Part shown: piece after piece, positions 46,401-54,610 of the stretch
Layout: each line of letters begins with the position of its first letter
How positions within the stretch are numbered: position 1 is the stretch's first letter
Assembly (NCBI GenBank): GCA_018242605.1
Contig: JAFEBP010000004.1
Span: 186,001-250,000 of the forward strand
Reading direction: 5' to 3'
DNA from: Planctomycetota bacterium
Lineage (GTDB): Bacteria; Planctomycetota; Phycisphaerae; Phycisphaerales; UBA1924
DNA length: 64,000 nt
Program-made: the position numbers and the translations under genes
Notes under the pieces: model-generated
Told to the model about the DNA's origin: nothing
The model's input: only the letters and a program-made list of their open reading frames with translations
Database searches by the model: none

Positions 46401-47518
46401 TTCTCGTTCGACTCGGGGTCCAGACGGCGGAGTTTGAGCTCGTTGTGGAGGAGCGCGATCAGTTGCGGGTCGCCACCCAGGATGCGGCGGATGGTGATCC
46501 GGCCGAAGGTCGCGGCGCGGGAGTTGCGGGAGGAATCGGCGGGATTCGGGACCGCCAGGGCCCTCTCTTCAGAGCGGGCCCACGCTTGGAGCATGTCCTT
46601 GATCTTCTGGTCCGGAGGAAGTCCGGAGAAGTCTGAGTAACGCTTCTCCGCCTTGCGGGCGATGACAGCGGCAGCGGCTGTGGAACTGACGTTGATGATC
46701 TCGAAGCGGATGCCCTCTTCGTCGCCGGACGGGGCCGAGGACATCACGGCGGCGCCGTAACCAAGATCATCGATCATGGCACCTGAGTTCTTGCGCAGCA
46801 GGATGGCGTTGGTCGCGGTGGCCATGGCGGTGCGTGCTTCGGGGCTCTCGGCGCCGTCGAAGAGCAGTTCGTTCACCATGCTCTCGAACATCACCAGGGC
46901 GTACATGTCGGCGAACATGCGGTCGGAGAGGTGCATCACCAGGCACAACCGGCCGCCCACGGTGCACAGTTGGTACGGCGCCACAGACGAGAGCCCGTCC
47001 TTGCCGGGCCGGGCCAGGCGCAGGTAGGGCAGTGCCTCGCGGGAACCCTCCCACGATCCGCCGGAGCGGGAGACCGCGGCGAGCAGGGCCATGCGGTCCA
47101 AACGACGGGATTCCTCGCTCTCGGTGCCCGTGCCTGAGTCCATCACTTGCACGAGGATGGTCAGTCCCTTGCCGGTGGTGGCCGCGTGGAGTGACTTGCG
47201 GAGCGTGGCGAGACCTCCGTCACTGGAGTCGAAGATCGGTTCGTGCTGCGCGCTGATCGAAGCCTCCGAGCGAGGGGCCGGGGCGGGCGTCGGACGCTTC
47301 TTGCTGTCGACCGCGGCGGCGAGCAGCGGGTCTTCCCAAGCGCGGATCTGTACTTCAGATGATTCCGCGGCCCGGTCGGCGGCGACGAGCGAGGCATCGA
47401 CGCCGGGACGCTTGCTGACGGGCGCCTGTGTGGGCGCGGTGGCGACGATCCCGCCGAGCACGGCGAGAATGATCGCACTGATCCACGCTTCCCACGACAA
47501 ACCCTGTTTTGGAGGCAT
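43451..47518 (-). CDS. Giant multi-spanning membrane protein of unknown function
   Basis: The protein has 1355 residues. One N-terminal membrane segment (~11-28) is followed by a ~610-residue domain that should be periplasmic. Two blocks there read like type-1 periplasmic-binding folds: ENTVVIIHETDSAYGEAFAE (~372-391) and SAVVICASDTFDKRPLIQMV with ILTTDMHAFFSDPSDYKAMR (~483-530). From ~642 to ~1170 there are about eleven further membrane segments, with a Pro-rich cytoplasmic loop (~800-830, PPGPRPHPPARPW). A final soluble part (~1180-1355) follows, with a coiled coil (EEIARLERELGVLQREQ) and a cysteine group (AACKPRADRYKCLADTYCAD). I do not recognise a named family. A receptor-like or transport role is inferred from the layout only. 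Confidence 0.7.
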   Translation of the reverse strand: MPPKQGLSWEAWISAIILAVLGGIVATAPTQAPVSKRPGVDASLVAADRAAESSEVQIRAWEDPLLAAAVDSKKRPTPAPAPRSEASISAQHEPIFDSSDGGLATLRKSLHAATTGKGLTILVQVMDSGTGTESEESRRLDRMALLAAVSRSGGSWEGSREALPYLRLARPGKDGLSSVAPYQLCTVGGRLCLVMHLSDRMFADMYALVMFESMVNELLFDGAESPEARTAMATATNAILLRKNSGAMIDDLGYGAAVMSSAPSGDEEGIRFEIINVSSTAAAAVIARKAEKRYSDFSGLPPDQKIKDMLQAWARSEERALAVPNPADSSRNSRAATFGRITIRRILGGDPQLIALLHNELKLRRLDPESNENTVVIIHETDSAYGEAFAEEFAKADNAPDATADDRSSNIRRLSFFAGLDGVPRSEGGRAAAAQAKTDAEQMRKAGAVVEPTTPQGFAQVDYIYRRLAEYDREFSISRRRLSAVVICASDTFDKRPLIQMVKSRFPTVAILTTDMHAFFSDPSDYKAMRNLIVASHLDLSLGDAIQGAFPPFRHAYQAAMYLGVQSALAPAKLPDEGPTKASRNERARLLAIDQIKSYAPRGRVYEIGREGAVLLPTPNATADAQDAAFYPVLSGAYSLPMWVGVIAGVVALLVSFLIVRTILSGTPMRWVLRGWNLQRGSAVRRWAAIAAGFLVIATISVLAFHNVLPAWAMWTLFALASVLYLWLAERAIRKDLWIAKAWLVVMLLPLASAAVALATPRWGLGWRLLFWPSIGAIGAVGLLGFAAWMVLSNRKGDIDETGIEAQDMRTPDEPPGPRPHPPARPWARLHRGGMLFVAGLAGAAGIGVILVCLGSGPNGEPRAWFDGVSAWPSMMIRLTAVLASTAFLIVTLRWLWGMSEVGGCIDLLKEEDSKAQKLMARVRREPDYPAWTQRTGIIGAFIRAGVVEWPAPVRQQDGLVDVEMLLRQLHFKSLSKNSAIRVGVITMAFCLMCAGVMGAVGMPPAPIRGGFAYGTHLAIMMLLALTLNLLVFVMWDAARLCDRFIRNLARHGSVWPADITAAARAQTGVHRRYVGSWLDVRSIGRVTAVANKMVYMPVLVIAFSSIAWHRSIDAWPFSWLGVLIYGFSIVVAAIAAFSLRRSAEFARNEEIARLERELGVLQREQTAVADLDEFSVEVKLTDRSDSLYVETVRLVRGDSSAGDSGLPEINTALAGAVAASIEVGAEDGDAALCDGAVISSLRARGTSFQLIRHDNKLRIATAGAQEAHLTLKEAAALRASLSRAAACKPRADRYKCLADTYCADIKGLIDRIRGIRDGAFAPWAEDPVFRAIVLPALGFVSIRFADWINTVVRP

Positions 47519-47766
47519 ATTTCATTCCTTGGAGCGTCGAATGACGCGTCGGCGCAGGCCGTCCGATAGCCCTCTATCGGCAGTCCTGCGGAAAAACTCC
47601 CCGATTTAAGGGCTCGATGCGAGCCGGGTTGGTCTTTGGTAGGATGTCCCGTGCGATGCGGCCACTTGAACCTGAGTGACGGTTCCGGCCGAAGGGCGCA
47701 TCCTGTCCGAGATAACCTCGCGGACATCCCCGCGTGCTTCCACGAACAGCCATTACGGAGTTTCGC

Positions 47767-48909
47767 ATGTCGACATCCACCCGCCGCGAGTTCCTTCAAT
47801 CCACGATCGCCACGGGAGCGGCGTTGGCCACCGCTTCGGTGTTGACTCCCCGCGCATGGGCGCGTCGGGATGACAAGGCGGCCAGGCCGCTCAAGATCCT
47901 GATCCTGGGCGGCACGGGATTCCTCGGACCGGCGTGCGTGGACGCGGCGCAGGCCCGCGGCCACACCCTCACGCTGTTCAACCGCGGCGTGACGGAGAAA
48001 CGCAAGGGCGGGATGTTCCCCGACATGGAGAAGCTGGTGGGCGACCGCGATCCCAAGAAGGGCGAAGGCCTCAAGGCGCTCGAGGGGCGCAAGTGGGACG
48101 CGGTAATCGACACGTCGAGCTACGTGCCGCGCATCACCAAAGCCTCGTGCGATCTGCTGGCGCCCAACTGCGGGCAGTACGTGCTGATCTCGACCGTGTC
48201 GGTGTACAAGAACAACGACAAGGAGGGGTTGGACGAGTCGGACGAGCTCGGGACGATCGCGGACCCGACGGTGGAAGAAATGGGCAAGGAGTTCGAGAAC
48301 TACGGGCCGCTCAAGGCGCTGTGCGAGCAGACGGCGGAGAAGATCATGCCCGGGCGTGTGTGCAACATCCGGCCCGGCTTCATCGTGGGGCCCAACGACC
48401 CGACGGATCGCTGGAACTACTGGCCCTGGCGCATCGCCAAGGGCGGTGAGGTGCTGGCGCCGGGCACGCCGGCGGACCCTGTGCAGATCATCGACGTGCG
48501 CGACCTGGGCGAGTGGATTGTCCATTGCATCGAGAACAACATCAACGGCGTGTACAACGCCGTGGGCCCCAACAAGCCGCTGAACATGGGCCAGATGCTC
48601 AACGACGTCAAGACCGGCGTGGGCGGGGACGCGAAGTTCACCTGGGTTGACGCCGACACGCTCGAGAAGAACGGCGCCCAGCCACCGATCTGGGTTCCGC
48701 CCAAGGGCGAGATGAAGGGCTTCCACACGCGCAGCGCCGCCAAGGCGATCGCCAAGGGCCTCAAGAGCCGGCCCGTATCCGACACGGCGAAAGCGACGCT
48801 GGAGTGGCTCAGGACGCTGCCGGAGGATCGTCAGAAGCGATTGACCCAGCCGAAGGCCTTCCCGGCGGAGAAGGAAACCGAGATCCTCGCTTCCGTCAAG
48901 GCCAAGTGA
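47767..48909 (+). CDS. Tat-exported NAD-dependent epimerase/dehydratase (extended SDR)
   Basis: Started at ATG 47767, 6 nt after GGAG, the protein is 380 residues. The N-terminus is a twin-arginine signal (STSTRREFLQ, then a hydrophobic stretch ending near PRAWARRD), so the enzyme is probably exported folded with its cofactor. The Rossmann motif is LILGGTGFLG (~45-54). The extended-SDR features are VIDTSSYVPRITKASCDLL, the ISTVSVY stretch where the usual YxxxK is shifted (YGPLKALCE gives Y...K), and RPGFIVGPNDPTDR. The substrate is likely a nucleotide sugar or other metabolite, but an exported SDR is unusual. It converges with folC within 6 bp. Confidence 0.8.
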   Translation: MSTSTRREFLQSTIATGAALATASVLTPRAWARRDDKAARPLKILILGGTGFLGPACVDAAQARGHTLTLFNRGVTEKRKGGMFPDMEKLVGDRDPKKGEGLKALEGRKWDAVIDTSSYVPRITKASCDLLAPNCGQYVLISTVSVYKNNDKEGLDESDELGTIADPTVEEMGKEFENYGPLKALCEQTAEKIMPGRVCNIRPGFIVGPNDPTDRWNYWPWRIAKGGEVLAPGTPADPVQIIDVRDLGEWIVHCIENNINGVYNAVGPNKPLNMGQMLNDVKTGVGGDAKFTWVDADTLEKNGAQPPIWVPPKGEMKGFHTRSAAKAIAKGLKSRPVSDTAKATLEWLRTLPEDRQKRLTQPKAFPAEKETEILASVKAK

Positions 48910-48915
48910 GCTCGA

Positions 48916-50262
48916 TCAGGGCTGCAGCGCGGCCTTGACCTCACCGGCGACAGCGAATGAGCCGCAGACCAGCACCAGCGAACGACCGCTGGCGGCTTGG
49001 ACGCCGACCTGCACCGCTTCGGCGCAGTCGGGCACGACCTGCGCCGATTTGCCGGTGTCTTTCTTCAGGATCGCCTTGAGGTCCTTGGGGTCAGCGGCGC
49101 GCGGGCCTTTCGCGCGTGTGAGCACGATCTTGTCGGCGCTGGCCGCGAGATCGATGAGCATGGCGCTGGCGTTCTTATCCGAAGCGCAGCCGAAGACAGC
49201 GATGAGCGTGTCGAAATCAAAGGCGGTGCGCAGGGTGTGGAGCAGGGCGCGGACGGACTCGGGCGTGTGGGCCCCGTCGATGACCACCCGGGGGCTCTCG
49301 CGGACGAGTTCCAGCCTGCCGCGGCGGGGCGTGAGCGTGAGCCCTTCCTTTATCTTGTCCAGCCGCAGCGGAACGCCCAACCGCTGGAGCTTGATGACGC
49401 ACGCGAGGGCGAGGGCGGCGTTAAGAGCCTGGTGCTCGCCGGGGAGCGGCACGGCGACGTGATCCAGGCCCGTATCGCCTACGCGGATCGTCACGAGGAT
49501 GCGTGCGTGGGGTTCGTGATGAACGTGGAACGGGATGTCCTGACCGACAATTAGGAGCGGGCAGCCGACCTCGGCGGCGCGGGCCCTGAGCACCTCGGTC
49601 ACGCGGTCGTCCTGCGGGATCGTGATGCAGGGGACGCCCGGCTTCATAATGCCGGCTTTGTGGGCGGCGATCGATTCGAGCGTGCCGCCCAGCAGTTCCG
49701 CGTGCTCGGTGTGGATCGCGGCGATGGCGCACACCGTGGGCCGCACTACGTTGGTGGCGTCGAACGTTCCGCCCATGCCGACCTCGACAACGGCGACATC
49801 CACGGCGGATTCGCGGAAGTGCGTGAACGCGGCGGCGGTGAGAGCTTCAAAGCGGGAGACGGCGCCGAGGCTTTCGGGCACCCGGGAAGCGGCGTCCGCG
49901 ACGGGGCGCACGGCATCGACCAGTTCCGAGGCCGAGATCATCCGGCCGCTGACGCTGATGCGTTCGCGTTCGTGGACGAGGTGGGGGCTTGAATAGAGGC
50001 CGACGCACAGGCCCGCACCCCGCAGAGCCGCGGCGAGCATGTCGCACACGCTGCCCTTGCCCTTGCTACCGGCGACATGCACACACCGCCAGGCGTGCTG
50101 GGGGTTGCCCAGTTCGGCGGCGAGCCGCTCCATGCGGGCGAGGTTGAACGCGCGGGAGGGATCGACTCGGCGCGGGGCGATTTTCTCGATGTTCGCGAGC
50201 GAGTCGAGGAATGCCTGCGCGGAGGCATCGTCGGTCACCGGGCTGTTGGGTTCACCGGGCAT
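48916..50262 (-). CDS. folC: Bifunctional folylpolyglutamate/dihydrofolate synthase
   Basis: It adds glutamate to folates (and to dihydropteroate where bifunctional), an ATP-dependent cytoplasmic reaction. The protein is 448 residues from the ATG at 50262; a longer frame upstream is a shadow. The P-loop is AGSKGKGSV (~64-72). Mur-ligase-family motifs follow: SSPHLVHERERISVSGRMIS, VVEVGMGGTFDATNVV (with the Glu/Gly-Gly pair), AIHTEHAELLGGTLESIA, and the C-terminal VIDGAHTPESVRALL (D-G-A-H). It heads a minus-strand cluster with DinB and PdxJ upstream. Confidence 0.93.
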   Translation of the reverse strand: MPGEPNSPVTDDASAQAFLDSLANIEKIAPRRVDPSRAFNLARMERLAAELGNPQHAWRCVHVAGSKGKGSVCDMLAAALRGAGLCVGLYSSPHLVHERERISVSGRMISASELVDAVRPVADAASRVPESLGAVSRFEALTAAAFTHFRESAVDVAVVEVGMGGTFDATNVVRPTVCAIAAIHTEHAELLGGTLESIAAHKAGIMKPGVPCITIPQDDRVTEVLRARAAEVGCPLLIVGQDIPFHVHHEPHARILVTIRVGDTGLDHVAVPLPGEHQALNAALALACVIKLQRLGVPLRLDKIKEGLTLTPRRGRLELVRESPRVVIDGAHTPESVRALLHTLRTAFDFDTLIAVFGCASDKNASAMLIDLAASADKIVLTRAKGPRAADPKDLKAILKKDTGKSAQVVPDCAEAVQVGVQAASGRSLVLVCGSFAVAGEVKAALQP

Positions 50263-50314
50263 GTTCGCCCCTGGAGCGGGCGTTCGCCCGCCGCCGTCAA
50301 GGAAAGTCCGAGGG

Positions 50315-50812
50315 TTAGAGCGTGCGGCGCGTGTGGCCGATGTAATCCGTGCCGGCGCGGTGCCCGCCACATTCGGTGACCAGACGAGCGATCTGGCCTC
50401 GGTGGTAGGTGGAGTGGTTGAAGACGTGGATGAGGATGTCCTCGACGAGGCTGGAGAACTGCTTGCCCTCGCTGTTCTGGTAGCGGCATTCGCGGGCCAG
50501 GTCGGCGTCGGTGAGGCCCGCGAGATAAGAGGACCAGACGGCGTCGGCCTGCTTGCACTTCTCCCGGGTCTCGTCGATCGACCACGCGGGGAACCAGTCC
50601 TTGGGGGCTTCGTGGGCCTCGCCATTCAGGCGGCGCAGCCAGATGTGGCGGGCCAGCACGTTGTGCGGCAGGAGCCGGACCGCCCGGTCGTACGCGACGG
50701 AGCCGCGTGCGGGCTCGGGAACGCTCAAGAGCGAGTCGAGCACGAGCGAGTCGGCCCAGGTTTCCGCGGCGAGTTGTCTCTGGAATCGGGCAACGCCCGG
50801 GTTGGTGCTCAT
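50315..50812 (-). CDS. DinB-family metal-dependent protein
   Basis: This is a 165-residue four-helix-bundle protein. The metal-binding triad of the DinB/YfiT family is visible: His50 (LLPHNVLARH), His133 and His137 (HVFNHSTYHRGQIA). Family members include bacillithiol/mycothiol-type S-transferases and DNA-damage-induced proteins; the substrate here is unknown. Its start overlaps the pdxJ stop (ATGA at 50809-50812), so the two are co-translated. It lies 52 bp upstream of folC. Confidence 0.85.
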   Translation of the reverse strand: MSTNPGVARFQRQLAAETWADSLVLDSLLSVPEPARGSVAYDRAVRLLPHNVLARHIWLRRLNGEAHEAPKDWFPAWSIDETREKCKQADAVWSSYLAGLTDADLARECRYQNSEGKQFSSLVEDILIHVFNHSTYHRGQIARLVTECGGHRAGTDYIGHTRRTL

Positions 50813-51588
50813 GGCTGGAGTCCTTCTGGCAGGCGGGCGTGCTCAATGGCGTGCTTCATGTCGCGCACGGCCTGCATCATGCCGGTGTGGATGGCGCGGG
50901 AGACGATGGCGTGGCCGATGTGCAGTTCGCTCACACCAGGCAGGGCCCCGATAGGACCGACATTGACGTAGTTGAGCGCGTGGCCGGCGTTGAAACGCAT
51001 ACCGCGCGCGACGATGGCCTTGCCCGCATCTCGCACCTTGCGCAGTTCTTCCAGCAGGGCCGCATCCCGGAAGTCCCCACCCTTGGCAAGGAAGCGGGCC
51101 GCGTAGGGGCCGGTGTGGATTTCGCAGACGTCAAAGCCGGCGGCGTGCGCGGCTTCCACCTGCTTCATCTCCGCGTCGATGAACGCGGAGGTGACGCACC
51201 CCGCGGCGGCGAGACGGGCCACCACGTGCTTGAGGCGCGGCAGTTGACCGGCGACGTCGAGACCGCCTTCCGTCGTGACTTCGTTGCGGCCCTCGGGCAC
51301 GAGCATCGAGGAATGAGGCCGGATCTTCTCCGCGATCTCGATCATCGCATCGGTGGCGGCCATCTCAAGGTTGAACCGGACGTGGACGGTGGACCGGAGC
51401 ATGTGGGCGTCGCGGTCGACGATGTGCCTGCGGTCTTCGCGCAGATGAATCGTGATGCCGTCGGCTCCGCCCAGTTCCGCCTCGTGGGCGGCACGCACAG
51501 GGTCGGGTTCACCGTATTCCGCGGCCTGCCGGTACCGGGCCTGGCGGATCGTGGCGACGTGGTCGATGTTGACGCTCAACAGGGGCAT
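50809..51588 (-). CDS. pdxJ: Pyridoxine 5'-phosphate synthase
   Basis: It condenses 1-deoxyxylulose 5-phosphate with 3-amino-2-oxopropyl phosphate to pyridoxine 5'-phosphate, the last ring-forming step of the DXP-dependent vitamin B6 route. The protein is 259 residues, family length. Conserved motifs are seen: LSVNIDHVATIRQAR at the start, GADGITIHLREDRRHI, FNLEMAAT, VPEGRNEVTTEGGLDV, AGFDVCEIHTGPYA and FNAGHALNYVNV near the end, with the phosphate-binding glycines in place. Confidence 0.95.
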   Translation of the reverse strand: MPLLSVNIDHVATIRQARYRQAAEYGEPDPVRAAHEAELGGADGITIHLREDRRHIVDRDAHMLRSTVHVRFNLEMAATDAMIEIAEKIRPHSSMLVPEGRNEVTTEGGLDVAGQLPRLKHVVARLAAAGCVTSAFIDAEMKQVEAAHAAGFDVCEIHTGPYAARFLAKGGDFRDAALLEELRKVRDAGKAIVARGMRFNAGHALNYVNVGPIGALPGVSELHIGHAIVSRAIHTGMMQAVRDMKHAIEHARLPEGLQP

Positions 51589-51658
51589 TCACGAGAGGGT
51601 AGATGGCCTGACCTTGCGGCGCGGCGTGCAGCGGCGCGGAACTACCCTCAGAGCGAAC

Positions 51659-54610
51659 ATGACCGTCACCGAACATCCTTTGCCGCTGCGAGAACTGGCC
51701 AACGCCATCGAGGGCGAAGTGCGCACCGGGCTCCACGACCGGCTGCTGTACGCGACCGACGCCTCGCTGTATCAGGTGGAACCTCTGGCGGTGGTCATCC
51801 CCGCTTCGACCCAGGACGCGGCGCGAGCGGTGGCGTTCTGCACCGGCCACGGGGTTCCGATCCTGCCGCGAGGCGGGGGTACGAGTCTGGCGGGGCAGTG
51901 CACGAACAGGGCGGTGGTGCTGGATTTTTCGGTCAACTGCCGGAGCGTTCTGAGCATTGACGCGGCGGCGCGACGGGCGAGGGTGGAGCCGGGCATCACC
52001 ATCGACGATCTCAACGATGCGATCGGTGGAACGGGGCTGTTCTTCGCGCCCGACCCGGCGACGAGCCGGCACGCCAACATCGGCGGTTGCATCGGGAACA
52101 ACGCCGCGGGGGCCCGGTCGATCCGGTACGGCCGCACGAGCGAGAACGTGGAGGGAGTTGAGGTGGCGTTGGCGCGAGCGGACGCGGCGGGGCGACGGCT
52201 GGTGTTTGAGCGCGGCGCGAGCGACCCGCTGGTGAAGGAGATCACGGCCAAGGTGTGCGGCGTGGTGGCACGGCACGCCGCGCTGATCCGTGAACGATTC
52301 CCCAAGACGATCCGCCGCAACGCGGGCTACGGGCTGGACATGGTGCTCAAAGCGATGGAGGCGGCGGGGTGGCGTGAAGGCCCCGTGACACAGCGGGCGA
52401 TCGAGAATGTGAACCTGGCGCACCTGGTATGCGGCAGCGAGGGGACACTGGCGGTCACGCTCGGGGCGCACCTGATGCTGCACCCCAAACCAAAGGCCAA
52501 GGGTCTGGCGGTGCTTGGCTACGACGACCTGGACGATGCGATCGCGGCGGTGATGCCGATCCTGGAGACCTCCCCCACCGCTGTTGAGTTGCTCGACGAC
52601 ACCGTGATCGATTTGGCGCGGGAGAACATCGAGTACCGCAGGTACGTGGACCTGATGCCGGCGCCGGCGAGCGGGAAGCCGCTCAGGGCGGTTCTCTACG
52701 TGGAGTATTTCGGTGAATCCGACGCGCAGATCGCCGAGCGGTTCGAGCGGCTGAGCGAGCGGACACGGGGCGTGGCGGCGCAGCGGCACACGCAGGCGGG
52801 CGCGATGCTCAACGCGTGGAAACTCCGCAAGGCGGGAGAGCCGCTGCTGCACGGGATCCCGGGGAACCGCAAACCGATCACGTTCATCGAAGACAACGCG
52901 ATCCCCGTGGAGCACCTGAGCGAGTTCGTGAAGCGGCTCCGCGACATCGTGAGCAAGCATGGCACGCGGGCGGCATACTGGGCGCACGCTTCGGTGGGCG
53001 TGTTGCACGTGCGGCCCCTGATCGACATTCACGACTCGGGCGACCGGGAGATCATGCAGAAGATCGCCGTGGAGGCCGCGGACCTGGCCAAGAGCCTGGG
53101 CGGAGTGATGTCCGGCGAGCACGGGGACGGGCGGGTGCGCGGGCCGCTGCTGGAGCGGTACTTCGGTCCGGAACTGATGGGCGCGTTCCGCGAGATCAAG
53201 GCGATCTTCGATCCGGGGAACCTGCTCAACCCCGGGAACATCGTGTCGCCGCGGCCGATCGCGAGCATCGCGCAGCAACTGCGCGTGCAGCCCGCGTCGC
53301 GGCCGGTGTCAGCACCTGCGGACGTCGAGACGTACTTTGACTACCACGACCAGCACGGCTTCGACGGCGCGGTGGAGATGTGCAACGGCGCGGGCGTCTG
53401 CCGCAAGAAGCAGGGCGGCACCATGTGCCCGTCGTACCAGGCGACGTTCGATGAGCGGCACAGCACGCGGGGCCGCGGCAACGCTCTGCGGCTGGCGATC
53501 ACCGGGCAATCCGTGGAGGCGGGCGGGAATATCTGGGCCGACCCGGAGACGATGCGGACGCTGGACCTGTGCCTTTCGTGCAAGGCGTGCAAGACCGAAT
53601 GTCCGAGCAACGTGGACATTTCGCGGCTCAAGGCCGAGTACACGGCGCAGCGGTACAAGGCCGCGGGAGGAGCGCCGCTGCAAACGAAGGTGTTCGGGTC
53701 CATCCACCTGCTCAACCGGCTGGGGAGCCTCACGCCGGGCTTGGCGAACTGGGCAAACGGGTTGGCGCCGGTGCGGGTGCTGGCCAACGCGATCCTGGGG
53801 CTGCACCCCAAGCGGTCACTGCCGGCGTTCTCTACGTCGTTGACGCGGGTGTGGAAGCGGTCGATCCCGGCGCGACCGGGCACGCCGACGGTGGCGCTGT
53901 TCGGCGATTGCTTCACGATGTACAACGAATCGCAGATCGGGCTGGCGGTGCAGCGCGTCTTCGAGGCGTTCGGGTACAGAGTGGTGCTCGCCGATGCGGG
54001 GTGCTGCGCCAGAGCGAAGATCTCGCTGGGGCTGCTGCCCGAAGCGATCGCGATGGCGGACGAGACACTCGAAAAACTGAAGCCCTTGATCGATGATGAC
54101 TCCGTCGCGGCGATCCTCTTTTCCGAACCATCGTGCCTCTCGGCGATCAAGGACGACTGGCTGGGGCTGAAACTCAAGACGCCGATGGAGCTGCGCCGGC
54201 GACTCGCGGCCAAGAGCTTCCTGGCGGAGGATTACCTGGCGCGGCAGTGGGACCTGCACCCCAGGCGGCCGCAGTTCCGGGCGAGCTCGCCCGTGCTGCT
54301 GCACGCGCACTGTCATCAGAAGGCGCTGTGGGGCGCGGAAACATCCGCCGCGGCATTGAGGAAGGCGTTCGGCGAGCGGCTGACGGTGCTTGATACAGGG
54401 TGCTGCGGCATGGCCGGTGCGTTCGGGTATACGAAGGACCGGTACGAACTCTCGATGAAGATCGCGGGGTTGACGCTGCTGCCGGCGCTTCAAGCTAATC
54501 CCGATGCATTGGTGGCCGCGCCGGGGTCTTCGTGCAGGCATCAGATTCATGACGGGGCGGGGCGCACCGCGCTGCACCCGATGCAATTGCTCGCGGAGTC
54601 GTTGCGATGA
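51659..54610 (+). CDS. FAD- and Fe-S-containing D-2-hydroxyacid dehydrogenase (YdiJ/GlcD-GlcF type)
   Basis: Started at ATG 51659, the protein is 983 residues. The N-terminal FAD_binding_4 domain (~35-230) has VIPASTQDAARAVAFC, LPRGGGTSLAGQC and the HANIGGCIGNNAAGARSIRY flavin loop. An FAD-oxidase C-terminal domain (~260-530) follows, with GVLHVRPLIDIHDSGDR and SGEHGDGRVRG. Then come ferredoxin-like cysteines (GGTMCP around 581 and LCLSCKACKTECPSNVD around 637-647) and a GlpC/HdrB-type end with the GCCGMAGAFGY CCG motif (~915). Fused enzymes of this layout oxidise D-2-hydroxyglutarate or D-lactate and pass electrons to the quinone pool. TACCCT (51643-51648) lies 10 nt before the ATG. Confidence 0.9.
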   Translation: MTVTEHPLPLRELANAIEGEVRTGLHDRLLYATDASLYQVEPLAVVIPASTQDAARAVAFCTGHGVPILPRGGGTSLAGQCTNRAVVLDFSVNCRSVLSIDAAARRARVEPGITIDDLNDAIGGTGLFFAPDPATSRHANIGGCIGNNAAGARSIRYGRTSENVEGVEVALARADAAGRRLVFERGASDPLVKEITAKVCGVVARHAALIRERFPKTIRRNAGYGLDMVLKAMEAAGWREGPVTQRAIENVNLAHLVCGSEGTLAVTLGAHLMLHPKPKAKGLAVLGYDDLDDAIAAVMPILETSPTAVELLDDTVIDLARENIEYRRYVDLMPAPASGKPLRAVLYVEYFGESDAQIAERFERLSERTRGVAAQRHTQAGAMLNAWKLRKAGEPLLHGIPGNRKPITFIEDNAIPVEHLSEFVKRLRDIVSKHGTRAAYWAHASVGVLHVRPLIDIHDSGDREIMQKIAVEAADLAKSLGGVMSGEHGDGRVRGPLLERYFGPELMGAFREIKAIFDPGNLLNPGNIVSPRPIASIAQQLRVQPASRPVSAPADVETYFDYHDQHGFDGAVEMCNGAGVCRKKQGGTMCPSYQATFDERHSTRGRGNALRLAITGQSVEAGGNIWADPETMRTLDLCLSCKACKTECPSNVDISRLKAEYTAQRYKAAGGAPLQTKVFGSIHLLNRLGSLTPGLANWANGLAPVRVLANAILGLHPKRSLPAFSTSLTRVWKRSIPARPGTPTVALFGDCFTMYNESQIGLAVQRVFEAFGYRVVLADAGCCARAKISLGLLPEAIAMADETLEKLKPLIDDDSVAAILFSEPSCLSAIKDDWLGLKLKTPMELRRRLAAKSFLAEDYLARQWDLHPRRPQFRASSPVLLHAHCHQKALWGAETSAAALRKAFGERLTVLDTGCCGMAGAFGYTKDRYELSMKIAGLTLLPALQANPDALVAAPGSSCRHQIHDGAGRTALHPMQLLAESLR

